Origin: Rhodocollybia butyracea | Taxonomy: Eukaryota > Basidiomycota > Agaricomycetes > Agaricales > Omphalotaceae | Assembly: GCA_015501585.1 (NCBI GenBank) | Contig: JADNRY010000116.1 | Span: 123,275 to 187,274, forward strand | Reading direction: 5' to 3' | Length of the DNA: 64,000 bases | In this document: in pieces, positions 1-12,538 of the stretch | Position numbering within the stretch: position 1 is the stretch's first letter | Layout: the number at the start of each line of letters is the position of its first letter | Notes under the pieces: model-generated | The model's input: the letters and a program-made list of their open reading frames with translations, nothing else | What the model was told of the DNA's origin: nothing | The model's database searches: none | Translations under genes and position numbers: made by a program

Positions 1-599
1 AACGAATGTCAACAAAAGTATGCAAGTAAAGAGCTCGTAGAACTTGCCTGGAAGTACAAATCACCTCCATTCATATAATACTTTTTTACAACGTTCAGAT
101 GCCCTCTGGGTTCCAGTGACCGGTCTGACATTATGTACGGGAACAAGGAGAAAAGCTAGGCGAACGGGTCAACCTTGAAGGGAAGGAACGAATCTCCGAA
201 GGCCAGAATCTTTTCTCATACTTTACATGCACGTGCATTTCGAAAATACACGCTGCATTGCGTTCGAAAGGAAGCCGAATTAGGTGAAATCGAATCGATA
301 CTGGAGGTTTCCGGTGGCGTTCATGTGGTGTGCTTGACAACAATACGTACCAAAAGTGCTGAAACCTTGGAAGTTTCGGAGAGACTCTGGATTCTGTGGT
401 AAATAATTGACTCAGAGCCCGATTCAGCCGCGGAGGCACACAAAAAACGTTGCCTAAGACGGCAGAGACACAAAGACGGACAAGACCTCAAGGGTTTTAC
501 AAGAAAGATCATTTACATTAGCCACCTCAGTGCGTATTAAAATCGGGTATCTATATCTCCAAAAAATAATTGCATTATTGTCAGCATCACTCTTGATCT
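1..599. other. No gene supported (3' flank)
   Basis: Lies downstream of the stop codon of the minus-strand gene that ends at 600. Only short overlapping frames are present, without a recognisable domain or splice pattern. Probably 3' UTR and flanking DNA. Confidence 0.5.
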
Positions 600-3361
600 T
601 CAAGCTTCATCGCTGTAATCATAGTCCGTTAGGTCACTCAAAAACTGGTCCTGATAATCTGCGTTTACCACTTCTTTGTTCTCGTCTTCAGAAGCCTCAA
701 ACTCCGAAACCGAATGGTCTGAATTGTCCGTATCGGGCAAGAGTGTGCGGCCCAGTGTCTTCCTTATTCTCGCAGAGCGTCTGGCTGAGCGACGGAGGCC
801 AAGTACGGAAGAGGAAGCAGATTCCTGTGGACCACTTTTGGTAGAGGTCAGGATACTACCATCGACATGCTGTTGCTTCACAAGACCACTGGTCGACTTT
901 GCTTCCACCTTCGACGGTTTTGCTTGCGATCTAGTTCTCTTACCCTCACCAACGTGTGAAGCCTTTTTCGGGGATTTCAGCCAAACTTCATGCCTGGTTT
1001 TCAAATCCTCGATAAAGTCATGATCGTAAGTGACACACTTCATGCGGATGATGTTGAGGTGCTGAGGGAGAGACAGAAATGAGGGCTAGCTAGATCCATT
1101 CTACCAACTATACATACTTCTTCCTCATTGACAAAAGCGTCGATGACATCTTGAAGTTCGACGGGTCCAGACCGTTTCGCTTTGATTTTTTGATGTTCCG
1201 CGTGGACACTCTGCTCGGTCAACGGAATGCCCTGCTTGCGCAAATAGATACGGGCTCGCATCAACGACCAAACGTCTCGCTTTAGATCGAGGATACTGTT
1301 TCCCCACCGCTCTTTGGTCTACAATTTTTCATCATATCAGTCTTGATTAACGCGGAAGAAAAGCAAAGGTTAACCTTCCGAGGCTGTCTCGAAAACTGCT
1401 CTCCGGTCATCACCGCACAGTTCTCCAGCTCGTAGTCCCCACTGTAGAGCCATACACTAGGGGAATGACCACGTCCGGCATAGTTGATAAAGATCGATAC
1501 AGGCTGAATCTCGAGAATATCCTCGCGAGCGGTAAGAATGATACCGGTTGCACCTGGATGGGCAGGAAGATCAGGATTTTCTTCGTAAAACGGGAAGAGA
1601 ATAGGACGGGGCCGAGGGTTATTGGGAGTTGAAGACGGGTTGTAAGCAGGTTTCATAATGGCGAGGAAAGAACCGGTGTTGCAGTCGTAATGGTGATTTA
1701 AGAAGCGACGTTGAATTTGAAAATTCATGTCAGGTTTTGGCTGAATGTCTAGGGCGGCTGTGTTTTGCAAAAGTCCATCAACTGTAGCTTTCCACTGAGG
1801 ATCGGACGCTGGTAGTGCTGCAGAAGTTCGAGGCGCTCGAGGGGCACCCTTGACCTAGCATAAAAATACACTTCAATCAGAAGTTCCTGAATTACAGAAG
1901 GGTTTACCTTGGCTTTCTGACCAGGTCTCGTGGGCGGTTTTTCCTCGTCCTTCACATCAACAATATTGGAAGTGGAGTGTCCAGTTTGGGCAGCTTGCTC
2001 ATTTTTAGCGGTGTTTACCTTCATCTCCAAAGTACCATCATGCATTTCAATGTCCTAGACCGACAATTGTATTAGTTATAGCACACGTGAAAAAAAAGGC
2101 ATACTTTAAGTGAACAGACTTTTGTGTCAATTTTCAGGGAAGAATTGCTACTGGGTGCTGGAGGAGGAGAAATAATAGCAGGACAAGCAGCAACGGTACT
2201 AGCTGCAGCGACTGGACATTTTGTTGCCAGCGAGTCATTTACAAAGTTCAGGACGACAGGCTTAGAAGATGCGTTTGATAAAACAGGAGGCTTGGCTTCA
2301 GAATCTGCTTTGAAAGAAAACAGGAGGTGAGAGAGATTGTTTCGAGGCAAAACCGTAGCAGTAGAGAAAGACGACTGAAAGAAAGTCGAGTCTGATTCGA
2401 ACTTCGTGTCCGGTTTTAGTTCAGATTTGGAGATGGTGGGAGATGTAGCTGACACAGTAGGCTTGTCAACACTGCGTGGATTGAGTTCGACCTAAGGGTA
2501 AAATCACTTCAGTCAGTTATTAAGGCGATGAATGCTAAGCTTACCGTGCTTGAAAATGGGGTGTCGCAGATATCAGACTTTCCGAGGGTATCTGAGTTAT
2601 TGGACAGTTTCTGTTTTGAGTCCTTCAAGTTCGACTAAGACCTTTGACATCGAATCAAGGAGAAAACATTACCGGTGCACCAGAATCGAGATTAGATGTC
2701 TGGTTTTGCAAAAGAAAGAGTAAATCAATGTGATTCTACTGGATATATGCAACTCACAGCAGTACAAAAAGTCGTCCCTAATTCTGTCGCAGCTACCTGA
2801 TCAATTATGAAGATTTAAATTTTAAACAGTATCCTGTGTATGTCAATAAGTAACTTACTGGAGTTAAGGGCGAGAACGAGTCTGAAGATATCTTTCGGTG
2901 ATCGTAATAGGTTCTGAGATTTCGAGATCGCTAGACCCAACGCTGTCGGAGCGATTGCGAGCGACTATTGTGCCTTGCGACGTTCCTCGACCAAGCGAAT
3001 CTTCTTCTCCCTCTTCGTCGCTGATCATGACGATATCTTCTGATTTGGCAAGAAATCGAGAATACCGCCTCGAAGTAGCAGGCTTTTGAAGTGCAGAAAA
3101 CATGAAAAGAACCAATGATAGAAATACTTCAAACGTACCGTTGACCTATTATTCGCAACGACACGGTTCTGCGTTTAAACGCGCTATTTCTGCGTTCGCC
3201 TTGTCCAATTTACTTTTTGCCTCTTTCAACTCAAACTCGAGCTGTTGGATTTTTAAATCTTTCTCGGGTAGCTGATGTTCATCTTTTGGGAGCTTGTGTG
3301 TATCGTAGTCAGCGCGGGGTTCAATTCCTACTGGTTCGCGTTCGAGTTTTGGGCCCTCCAT
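600..3361 (-). CDS. DUF6697-like multi-exon gene, 5' end uncertain
   Basis: On the reverse strand, exons 2491-2105, 2054-1908, 1854-1375, 1318-1118 and 1061-600 are joined by four GT..AG introns of 50, 53, 56 and 56 bp, all phase 0. Upstream small exons 2796-2758, 2699-2673 and 2634-2545 also join in phase 0. The C-terminal half matches what I know of the DUF6697 domain of agaricomycetes: a WLYSGDYE block, then RWGNSILDLKRDVW, ARIYLRKQG and MKCVTYDHDF, followed by a basic and then acidic tail. The function of that family is unknown. The first exon (ATG at 3361) encodes a charged coiled coil (LKIQQLEFELKEAKSKLDK). It runs into adjacent stops TAA-TAG just before a good donor (GTACGT), so the 5' model is either wrong or the gene is damaged. 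The region 3115-2864 encodes an acidic, Ser-rich linker. The gene is divergent from PEP12. Confidence 0.68.
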
Positions 3362-3613
3362 TGGGCATAAGACAAAGAGTTGTTCGCCGATACCTATGAA
3401 ATTTACCCAAAATTGGGGCTGTTAAGAGGACGCTAATTATGTATGAGAATGGCAAAAAATAAAGAGAGAAAACACGCCTCGAGCTTTGGTTGGAAAAACA
3501 GGAGTTCTGAGATGTAGTGGCGCCAAGTTCTCACGCCTTATTTGTCATTTTTATTGTTTGTTCCTTGACTTTCACCTTCACCTTTGATCCCGACTGACGT
3601 TGATAACTTTAAT
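3362..3613. promoter_or_regulatory. Shared divergent intergenic region
   Basis: About 250 bp separates the two divergent start codons (3361 minus, 3614 plus), so it must hold both promoters and 5' UTRs. A pyrimidine-rich stretch (about 3538-3585) precedes the PEP12 start. I see no clear TATA box. Confidence 0.5.
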
Positions 3614-4751
3614 ATGAGCTTCCAAGATATCGAGGCTGGATTTGGACCGGGGACTTCCAACGCTTCTCTCGCTACACCAGAATCACCAGAAGATGCAGCA
3701 TTCCGCAGTCTGCAGTCCAGTCTTTCACTACAAATGCTCAAGATGAACGCCAACGTCCAAGGAATCCTGAAGTTGGTGGACCAGCTGGGGACTGGAAGGG
3801 ACTCTGCAGCGTTGAGGAAAAGCTTGTGAGTTCTGAGCTTGTGCAGTCGATGGATAACACTGGAACCTGGAATCGCAGACATGACTTGACAGACACTACA
3901 CGTGCAATGGCGAAGAGAGGCTCGGAAGACTTGAAGAAGCTGACCACCCAGCAAGCTAAGCTTGTAAGTGATCTCAACTCTATATTGTGCGCCATATCTT
4001 TATTCACATCTTCATTGCTTCTTGTTCACCATACTTGGTGCCTGCTCCAATAGCCGCACCAGAAAACATCGTTGCAAAAGACTTCTCATGACTTCCAACT
4101 ATCTCTTGTCGGTTTCCAACGTGCACAGCAACTCAGTGCGGAGAGACAGAGGACAGTCGTGCAAGGAGTCAAGATGGCTGTAGAAGATAATGAAGATAGG
4201 CCGTACGTCGAGCAACTTTTCTATAAAATCTCACTTTAAGAATATTCAAATGATCAGAGAGCCAAATGCAACACCGTCGTCACCTTCACAACGTCAAGCT
4301 CAGCTTCTGCAAGCCCAACTTTCTCCTCATGAACTCGCGTACCAAGAATCTCTTATCCAAGAACGTGAGGAAGACATACGTGAGATCGAAGCAGGAGTCC
4401 ACGAGCTAGCCGAAATCTTCAGGGACCTCGGAACTTTGGTGCATCAACAAGGCGGAATGCTTGGTAAGCCGTTCTACCTATCTTCGTCTCTCGGAATGCA
4501 TTCCTAAATCAGGGTTCGTCTCTTATTATAGACAATATTGATTATAACATTCAGAGTGTGCATGTCGACACGTCTCGTGCTGCGGAAGAGTTGACGACTG
4601 CACATGAATACCAACGGAAGGCAGGTAGGCGCGCAGCGTGTTTGATGATAATATTAATTATCGTGGTAGCAATTGTGCTACTGGCGGTGCGTAACTCACT
4701 TTTCACAAATGTCTATTTTCCTAATTCTTTCTACCATAGGTGTTGTCTTAA
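3614..4751 (+). CDS. PEP12: Endosomal/vacuolar t-SNARE, PEP12/syntaxin-7 type
   Basis: Six exons: 3614-3825, 3879-3963, 4054-4202, 4258-4463, 4532-4686 and 4740-4751. All introns are GT..AG and the frame holds throughout, giving 272 residues. The start at 3614 gives MSFQDIEAG, the usual N-terminus of basidiomycete PEP12 proteins; an in-frame extension upstream lacks an ATG. Order: N-terminal Habc-like helices (SLQMLKMNANVQGILKLVDQLGTG, residues about 33-56; RAMAKRGSEDLKKL), a linker, the SNARE helix beginning at ELAYQESLIQEREEDIREIE and continuing through HELAEIFRDLGTLVHQQGGML, and a C-terminal anchor (CLMIILIIVVAIVLLA). The last exon has only 12 nt (V-L-S-stop). The family acts as the Q-SNARE for Golgi-to-late-endosome and vacuole transport. 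No disruption is seen; it looks functional. Confidence 0.93.
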
Positions 4752-5348
4752 CGCTGTTTTTGTTTCTCTTGATTTTGGCCTTGTTGGCAATCACGTTTTA
4801 TACCTTGTGCTTCTGAACTCTCCAGCGATACAATGTTTTTACCCTATTCAGCCCTCCAATCCTATATCCTATACGTATCCTTATGCCCCCCTCTGTTGTT
4901 GACTTAATATTTCAGTATTCACGGCGTGTTAGTTACTTCTTCACATTACGAACCACCTGCGTACTTTGCCCCAACGCTTCGGATCAAGTGTGTGCTGTGT
5001 ACCTGCGAACTAGTGATTTTTCGTATTAACGATGTCAAGGATACGACACCAAATGAAGTTTCTGGCTCTGCGATCTTCGAAAATCTACCAGGTGATGCTG
5101 GTGTTCGATGGGGAAATTGCAGTAGTAACTTCAAGAACTCTAATATGTTCACAACGAACGCGGGACATGGACCCTAGTTTAATCGACTGCCATCACATCG
5201 CAACTTGCGCAAGCTTATAAGTCTCACTGTGCCATCCCGCTCGACCTTGGAACTCGATGCCGGTACTGCATTGAGTATTCAACATTCTTGATGGAACAGG
5301 CTTTGGCGCCTTGGCCTTTTCTATGGTTTGTTATTACTCTTGTCTTCC
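4752..5348. other. No gene supported (3' flank of PEP12)
   Basis: Follows the PEP12 stop. Short plus-strand frames around 4926-5220 have no recognisable domain and no clear splice model. The first part is probably 3' UTR. Confidence 0.5.
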
Positions 5349-5709
5349 AGCTAATTAGGAAACTCTAGCACATTTTCGAAAAAATACTCATGAGTGATCT
5401 TGTTTACAACCAAACAAAGGTGACGTTGATGTAGGTGACCTGCGCGCGTACTGGCCCACATCTTGACTTCAAATGCAACTTTTTTTTTTACAATATTGCA
5501 GTCTTTACATGAGATGTACATCATAGGGTGCTGTAGACTCATTTCCCAGGCTACTGAAGAGCATAAGAGTATGCAAGTACAGGTGAAGTGTCGGCGAAGC
5601 GGAGCAAATGGACCTTTGAATGGAATATGCTGACGTCACGTTGTTTGGTTGTAAATAAGATCACTCATGAGTATTTTTTCGAAAATGTGCTAGAGTTTCC
5701 TAATTAGCT
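5349..5709. mobile_element. 361-bp MITE with 69-bp terminal inverted repeats
   Basis: The left arm 5349-5417 (starting AGCTAATTAGGAAACTCTAG) and the right arm 5641-5709 are reverse complements over 69 bp with about one difference near the inner end. The centre (about 220 bp) has no open frame. The sequence ends abruptly at both borders, as expected for a non-autonomous DNA transposon. No clear target-site duplication was found, so the superfamily is not assigned. Confidence 0.75.
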
Positions 5710-5904
5710 GTCAAGCATTCGCTAAAATTGACATGATTGATTGTTGCTCATTTACACAGAAATGGGCCACCATCCATCCTCCTATTTTTTTTTTGCCTTT
5801 ATGTAAGTTATGACTAGTCTGAGACGGATGACGGGTTTTATTATAATAGACTGCCAATAACTTATCAGGTTTATTATAATAAAGTTACAACATCAGCTGG
5901 TTTA

Positions 5905-6200
5905 ACAACTAGCCAGAGTTTGCCTGGGAGTATTCTTACTTGGTTTGTTCACATCCCCACTTCATACACACACACACACACATGTTCACACTTTGACTTA
6001 GTTGAGCTAGCTCTGTCCGCAGAGCTTAATCAATACAGTCACCATGCTAGCCTTATACTCAGTTCTGGAGTTTGTGTCAGCTAGCTTAATCCAATCTTAT
6101 TGTTATCCCAGAGGAATCTCTGACAACTCAACCTTGCTCCTAAATTTGATAGTCTGTTTTAGTGCAGTATTGTTCATTAGCTGTTAAAGTTGTTTTGTAA
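5905..6200 (+). repeat. Old, decayed relic of the LTR-R 3' end
   Basis: Two stretches (about 5905-5935, containing CCAGAGTTTGCCTGGGAG, and about 6105-6195, containing GGAATCTCTGACAACTC and TGATAGTCTG) follow the order and wording of the last 300 bp of the LTR-R copies elsewhere in the window, but with many substitutions and an inserted segment that includes the CA repeat. I infer an ancient insertion of the same family. Confidence 0.45.
5966..5982. repeat. (CA)n microsatellite
   Basis: An uninterrupted run of about eight CA units. Confidence 0.9.
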
Positions 6201-7598
6201 TGCATTTCAAAGACCAGTACAAACTAGATCAATTACCAGGCTCGCCGTAGGGCAGAGCTAAGTACATTACTATTACTCTTACTACTCAACAGCAAAGGCA
6301 ATGCTAATGTATCGGCACAGTACATAGTGTTGTTGATATTTGAATGCTGGCAAACCTTTGCTCCTATCAAGCTCCTATCATATTGTCCAACCAGTGGCAG
6401 TGGAAAGAACTCTTGGCAAGCTCTTGGGAAATGACTAACAAAACTATGGGATCCAGCTGGGGATTGGGATCTGCATTGGTTAAGTGCGCTCATTGATGTG
6501 CTTGATGCTTTTTTGCACCAGGTTAGACAGTTGGACAGTCCCTTCTGCTCAATTTTAGACAGCACCTTGCTCCAGTGATCAATTACATACATTATGATTA
6601 GATTTTCCCAGACTGGTGAGAATATTGAAACTATTGAAATAAAAGAGAGTTCTCAGCGACAGTGGTAGAATGACGCTGTATTATGTACCTATTGAAATAA
6701 AAGAGAGTTCTAGGTACATAGTCAGTAATAAGTACAAGAAATAAAGAATGTGAGTACTAACCTCAGCGACAGTGGTAGAACGATGCTGAGGTGTCAATAT
6801 ATGTAAAATACAATTAAAAGAATGTGTCACATGGGATGTATGTAAGTAACGTAATGAAAGCAGAAAATATTCTGGTTTCGTTACGGCATGAATCCACGAA
6901 CGTATAGATGACATAACAAGATAAGATCATCGACTTTTAACAGAGAATAACTGTTTCACTCAAGGCTTTGCTTCCTGCCTGTACCCTGCATTCCTTTCTT
7001 GTGAGTATTGCTCTAATTAATATCACCCTGTTTATATAATAAATCATCTGTTGTATTCTCATAGACTCATATGTCTTTCAGGTAGTAGCCCCCTCAGGGA
7101 TTTGTAGTCCTACATCTTGTCCTATATAGTTTCTCTAGTACTAATAGCCTACTATTGTACTCATTGAGAGTTACTGAGGCTTGTTTGATTCTTGTTGAAA
7201 ACTCACTCTTGGAAATCTAATTTATTTCATCTCTTGTCTTGTGCAGCTCCATTGCATGATATCATTCTCTGAGATTTTTTTTTTGTTTTTTTTGTTTTTT
7301 TGTTTTTTGAAATCAATTTATTGCACGCAAAGGTATACTTCATGATGCGCATTTAACTATCTTTAGGGGATATAACATCTGTTCATGCCCCCAGAGGAGC
7401 ACTGACCATTACATATTCTATGTACTTATGTGTACAACATTGTTTCTGCCATGAGCTTGTGTGAGCAGGGTGAGAGAAGCCAGTCTTGTGGGGAAACCAG
7501 AGGGTGACAATGCTCGCAAGAGCTGTGGGTATGGGTACACCTGTCTGCTCAAGCATGGGGAATCCTATCATAGCCTATACAGTCCATCACCTTCCTGC
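6201..7598. other. Gene-poor stretch with a local duplication and a poly-T tract
   Basis: No coding region is supported. A local duplication is visible: CTATTGAAATAAAAGAGAG occurs at 6631 and 6689, and CAGCGACAGTGGTAGAA at 6654 and 6763. An interrupted T-rich tract lies around 7275-7310. The rest shows nothing I can name. Confidence 0.5.
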
Positions 7599-10500
7599 TA
7601 TTTGGGTATTTATGTGTAGGTATGCGAAAGGTGCTATAAAACAACCTAACAAAAACACTACCGCACCTAACCAGACTATCGATATGTAAGGGAGCGAGAG
7701 CGGGTTGTCAGAGATTCCCTGAGGGAAAGTCTTGTAATATAGGATGTACGCGCGCGACTGCTCCAGGTTCAAGACTGTAGCGCTAACGTGGGTAACTAAG
7801 CTTAGACAACTCTTAGAACTAAGTCGAGAGAAGCCTAGTTGGGGTGTACAAGTGTACGAGGGAACCAGGTGTGTATGTCCAAATCAATTAACCAAAACCA
7901 AAACCAATGCAACAAAACTAAGATTCTCCTAGGCAAACTCTGGCTCTAGCTAGAATAGTAATCTTGAGGTTTGTCAACAACCCTAGGCAAACTCTGGCAC
8001 TAGCTGCTGTGACGCCGTAAAGTCCTTGACCAAACTCTGGGCCAAGCTACAATATTGTGAGTGAACTGAATCACTAGGAACTCATACCACAATCTTAGTG
8101 GCTCGTCTAACTTCGTGAAGAAGTCAACTAAGGAACCCTCACTCTGGAGCCAAATAATCCCTTACTAGAAGCCATCCCCTCTAAGGAAGCAACTAGATTT
8201 GAGTTGATCTGGAGTTTGAGAGAACTCTACACACTTAAATTCAATCAAGATATAAATGGGCTTTGCGAAGCGTGTGAAGTTTATTACTTTCTTAAGATAA
8301 CCAAGTCAGGAGGCGTCACGCTACTGATCCCGTGGGGACGTTCTACGGAGCACTGGTCTTAGCAGTCAAATCGAGGGCAAGAAACTTGTCTTATTGAATA
8401 AATATATCTGGCTTATATACTGAGTAGAGAGAGTTGTTATGACTCGATCAATAGTCTTGTCCAAACCTTCACAGTACGTAACTTGGCAGTAAAAATGATA
8501 AGAGAAATTAATGAGATTATAGAGCAACCCTTTCCGTTCGTTGAAACCGCTAGGCAAAAAATATATACTCAAACAACTAGGCTCAAGTAAAGTTAGTAAC
8601 TAGTTTGTAATACAAAACTCACAGAAGTTATTATTTGGAGATAGCTCAACAAATAATAATAATAAGATTACCCTCGGAGATAGCTCAACAAGCAGTAATA
8701 TGAATCAGAACTAGTACTCGGAGATGGCTCAACAAGTAGTAGTGAGTGTGGTGTCTAGTACTTGGAGATAGCTCAACAAGTAATAGTGAGTGTGGTGTCT
8801 AGTACTTGGAGATAGCTCAACAAGTAATAGTGAGTGTGATGTCTAATACTTGGAGATAGCTCAACAAGTAATAGGAAGTTGCAACTCGGAGATAGCTCAA
8901 CAAGTGGCAATTAAAGAAGTATTCACTAGGAGATAGCTCAACAGGTGAATGTTAGTGGATACAACTTGGAGTTAGCTCAACAAGATGTATAAATGTGTAT
9001 TGTAATTTTTGGATAGCTCAACAATATACAATGAGTTGGTCTGGTGATTCACACAAGTGATAACAGCAAACAAGTGGGGGTTTGGATTTAAGAAAAATAA
9101 TACGTCTAACGTACATTGGTAAATCTAGACTACTTATATACTGTGCAATGTGTACTAGTTAGGAAATGCTGCGGAATGACTAGATTTGAGTCATAACTGC
9201 GGAAATACTGCGGATGAGTCAGTCTGACTATGTAATGCTGTGCAATGACTAATATTGAGTCATGTATGCGGAACCGTAGTTGACTCAGATATCTGGCTGT
9301 GCAATGACTGATATTGAGTCATTGATGTAAAGAGGCTATGCAATGATGTCATAGCTGTGGAGCAGTGATGTGATATCATAACTGCGGAGCAATGGAATGA
9401 CATCATGATTGTGGAGTAGCAAGATGACATCATAGTTGTGGAGCTAGAATGATGTCATGACTGTGCAGACTGTGCAGTGACTGTTAAAGATCATTCTGGT
9501 GTTCTGGAAGAATGTGTGCAGCATTAACCCAAATGGTGTTGAATAACTAATGAATGTAAAATGTTAAGTAGAAGTATTAATGATAGTGTTCATAGTTGGT
9601 TACAGAAGAAAAAAGATTGGGTGTATAGGATTTAGATCCGGGTCATAACAAGAGTTTAATACGAGAAATAGATGAAACAGATACGGAGAGAGACGGAAAG
9701 AGAGTGGAACAGAGGAATCTGGCTCGGAAAGGAAACTCCAGCCTATATATGGTACACACGATAAAGAAATAGTCCATTCTTGGGTATATATCAGAGGTAA
9801 AATATGATTTTGTGAGGATTAACATAGTTTTAGAGTGTTTTGATCCGAGCGAGGTTTCTCCAATTACTCCACAATTCTCCGGGGTCAGGAGTACCTTTAC
9901 GCTTCATGATCACTCGCCGCCCGGTTTCCCTTGGGTGAGTTTCATTCTATTCCTCGGATAGTTCTGTCCATCCTGAGTGTGATTAACATTCTCTCGAGAA
10001 GGCCTGTTATCTAGCTTTCCAACGACACCACTTATGATAATCTCGAGCAACTGCGCTGAGTATGTACAAGTGATTCCCGATAGTCGGCTTTAACGCATAA
10101 GACCTTCCGTGTATGATTTCTAAGATCAAATGTTTTGATTTGCCAAGGCTATCCCGGCACGTAGCTTTCCGTAGGACCGCTAAGCATGTTTCTACCGTCC
10201 TCACAGTTGCGACCGGTGCCGCGAATAGATCTCTACGGTTTCCTTGGGATTGTTCTGGTCCATTGTTACAGACTGTAAAGTCCACATCTTAACATAGCTC
10301 GTTGGGGGTCTTAGTGCGAGGGATGCCTTCCCTCATAATTCCTTCCCTCGAGTAACATGTTGGCTTAGTACTTATCCCGCTTTGAGATGTCCTGTAGTTT
10401 AGAGAGTCTACACTCTTGGGTATAACTAGATTGACGATCTAGCATTACATCTCCAGGCAGCCCAGGTATCCTCGCTAGCTTGGCTCTAGGCTACGCTTGT

Positions 10501-10660
10501 GGGCGTACCTTCACGGCTCACTGAGTATTATTGTTAAGTTCCTTGCCTCGGCAACAGCTATCACGCTCAGGCTCCATATAACTCTCTTATTGCATTGTAT
10601 AACACGTACAAAGTGTCAAAATGTACGGTTACACGCCTTAGGCCGATTTTAGGCCTAATA
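7599..10660 (-). mobile_element. LTR-R copy A: solo LTR, split by a nested solo LTR
   Basis: Reverse complement of the LTR that begins the Ty3 element at 57663. Read on the minus strand it starts TATTAGGCC (10660) and ends CCCAAATA (7599). Without the nested LTR-T insertion and its duplicated target it is 1841 bp, close to the other copies. Flanks are CTGC (7595-7598) and CCGC (10661-10664): a 4-bp target duplication with one C-to-T change at a CpG. No internal region adjoins it, so it is a solo LTR. Small frames inside it have no ATG and are not treated as genes. Confidence 0.85.
8435..9650 (-). mobile_element. Solo LTR of the LTR-T family nested in copy A
   Basis: Exactly 1216 bp, the same length as the two LTRs of the element at 45733-51611, in reverse orientation. 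It begins TGTTATGAC and ends CATAACA, and is flanked by AGAGT at 8430-8434 and 9651-9655, a perfect 5-bp target duplication. It has some substitutions against the young LTRs, many of them CpG to TpG/CpA, so it is older. It carries the same array of GAGATAGCTCAACAAG units (8628-9031). Confidence 0.92.
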
Positions 10661-10664
10661 CCGC

Positions 10665-11547
10665 AGCCCTCCAGTCTCCATAATATCAACACAATCCTTC
10701 CCCTGTTATTCTATCTCCAGCTCCCTTTCCGCTCCTGGAATGTTTGAGACTTACACAGGCACATCATGCCACAGTGCAGTGATGATGCTGATGGAGATTC
10801 TGACCATACAGGCTTGAATGTGCAGGAAAATGAGTGTTCTCCCATAGCTACTGCAACCAGAGGTCAAGGAAAGACAGTCTTTGCTGTCAGCCATAGACAG
10901 GTAAAGGAAGAGTGAGAGTGTTGGTAATTAGGATATGGTCAAGCCACAGCACAAAAGGTGACCAGAAGTACTGGCCAGTGAGAGTCAATGGTGGTAGAAT
11001 GATGCTTATGGTCCAAGCGGTGCCAAAAGCTGCTGAAAGAGTCCAAGTGCAGGGTAATCCACCCACCACTGCCTCAGTTTCTCATCCAGGGAGGAAGTGT
11101 TGAGACTACTGAGCCATCCTGCTAATGAAGAAAAGGTCTTCTGTACATGAGCATGTGGACAGCTCATCCACTGTGTCCTAGAGCTGCCAGCACATCAAAA
11201 ATCAGGCCATGCAAGTGTGGGAATATTCAGAGATGATGATGGTACAAGATCAAGCAGCCCCCATTCTCAGAGATACTTCCTGATTAGGCTGTGTCTCGCT
11301 CCACAGTTGCCTTGTTTTATCCATTCTGTCTATTGTAGACTAGCAGATACCCGTGGCAATGCCATGGCAAGTAAATCAAGAGTTTACACAAAATGTACAG
11401 TGATTATTTATTGTATTTGAGCTATTTGTTGTTGGTGGAGCGACTGTTTTGAGTCATTGAAACACCATCTACAGCTGGTTTACCCTTCTTCAAAGCAACA
11501 GGCTTATCTTCTAGATAGTCCAAAGCTACATCATCAAAGTCGAGCAT
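10665..11547. other. No gene supported
   Basis: Between solo LTR copy A and the minus-strand gene at 11548. Short frames on both strands (for example 10912-11103) are interrupted and carry no recognisable domain. It may be further decayed Helitron cargo. Confidence 0.4.
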
Positions 11548-12538
11548 TCATTTTTGTTTCCCTCTTTGTGCACGCACTTGAGCTGTAAATAAATGCATAA
11601 GTAAGAAAAGCTGTGAAAAGTAAAACTCAAACTTACTGGAGGAGTCTGGGAGCGGATTAGGTGCAGTGAATCGACCAAGAAAGGTTATGGATTCAATGGA
11701 CATGCAAAATCTCTCTGGGTGTTCCTCTTTATCACCTTCCTTTGGGATGACTTGAGTTATATGTCCTGAAGCTGCCAAAGGTGAGCTTTGCTTAGGAATT
11801 GGCTTTGTTGACTTCCCTTTTTTGTCAGTCTTGTATCGAGGTGAATCAGGAATTATGGCATGTAAGGGAAGGATAGAGTTGTTACAGTGGTCACTGAGGA
11901 CATATGTGTACTGCTGAGGATTCATATCAAATGTTGCCTCCTTTGTGATAACATTTTGCGCAATGCCAATCACATTGATGTAGGGCCGCTGTTTTGGATC
12001 AGGTGAAGAAACTTCATGTAGCTAACAAAGATTTGAATCTTTGATATCAGCTTCAGTACAAAAAATAGTCTGGAGTAGTACATATGCAAGTGACATCACC
12101 AATGAGATCATATTCAGAGTCTTCTAACTGTTCTTCTCCAACTTTAACTCCTCCTTTGGGCATTTTTGCAATCTGGATAAGGTGAGTTGTAGAGAGAAGT
12201 TGACATGATATTGATAAGACATACAGAAGCTCGCATCTCAAATAAACCCTTGTCTTGGAACTGTCTGTTGAAATAGTGAAAGGCCCCAAACAGAGTTTTG
12301 CCTTCAGAGATGTAAAAGTTTGCATTGAAGAGCAAAGATTTGCCTTCAATAATTCATCCATTTCCAAGGAGAGAAAGACCAGTAAGCTGAGCTGATGACA
12401 TGGTAATAAAGCAGATAGTATATGAAAATGAAGTTGGCTGATATCGATAGAGGAAGTGGTGATAATGGGCAAGGAAAATAGCGACAGGTGTTCTTTATAG
12501 GATTTAGGTTGCTCCAATCTCCACAGGTACAGAGCCAT
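11548..12538 (-). pseudogene. Unrecognised spliced gene, OB-fold-like, probably broken
   Basis: Reverse-strand coding segments with two convincing introns: 12224-12173 (52 bp, GTATGT..CAG, phase 0) and 11636-11583 (54 bp, GTAAGT..CAG). The first exon encodes LFNANFYISEGKTLFGAF; after the first intron comes AKMPKGGVKVGEEQLEDSEY. The main downstream exon contains RPYINVIGIAQNV and ATFDMNPQQYTYVL, ILPLHAIIPDSPRYK and FCMSIESITFLGRF. This pattern recalls a fungal family of uncharacterised proteins with an OB-fold-like arrangement, but I am not certain. A further join near 12060-12000 could not be solved without a stop. It lies next to Helitron helicase sequence on the same strand, so it could be Helitron cargo or an RPA-like passenger. 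Confidence 0.45.

Noticed and set aside
4926..5220. Two overlapping frames downstream of PEP12 as a small gene
   Set aside because: No domain, no convincing start or splice sites; coding character is not clear in either frame.
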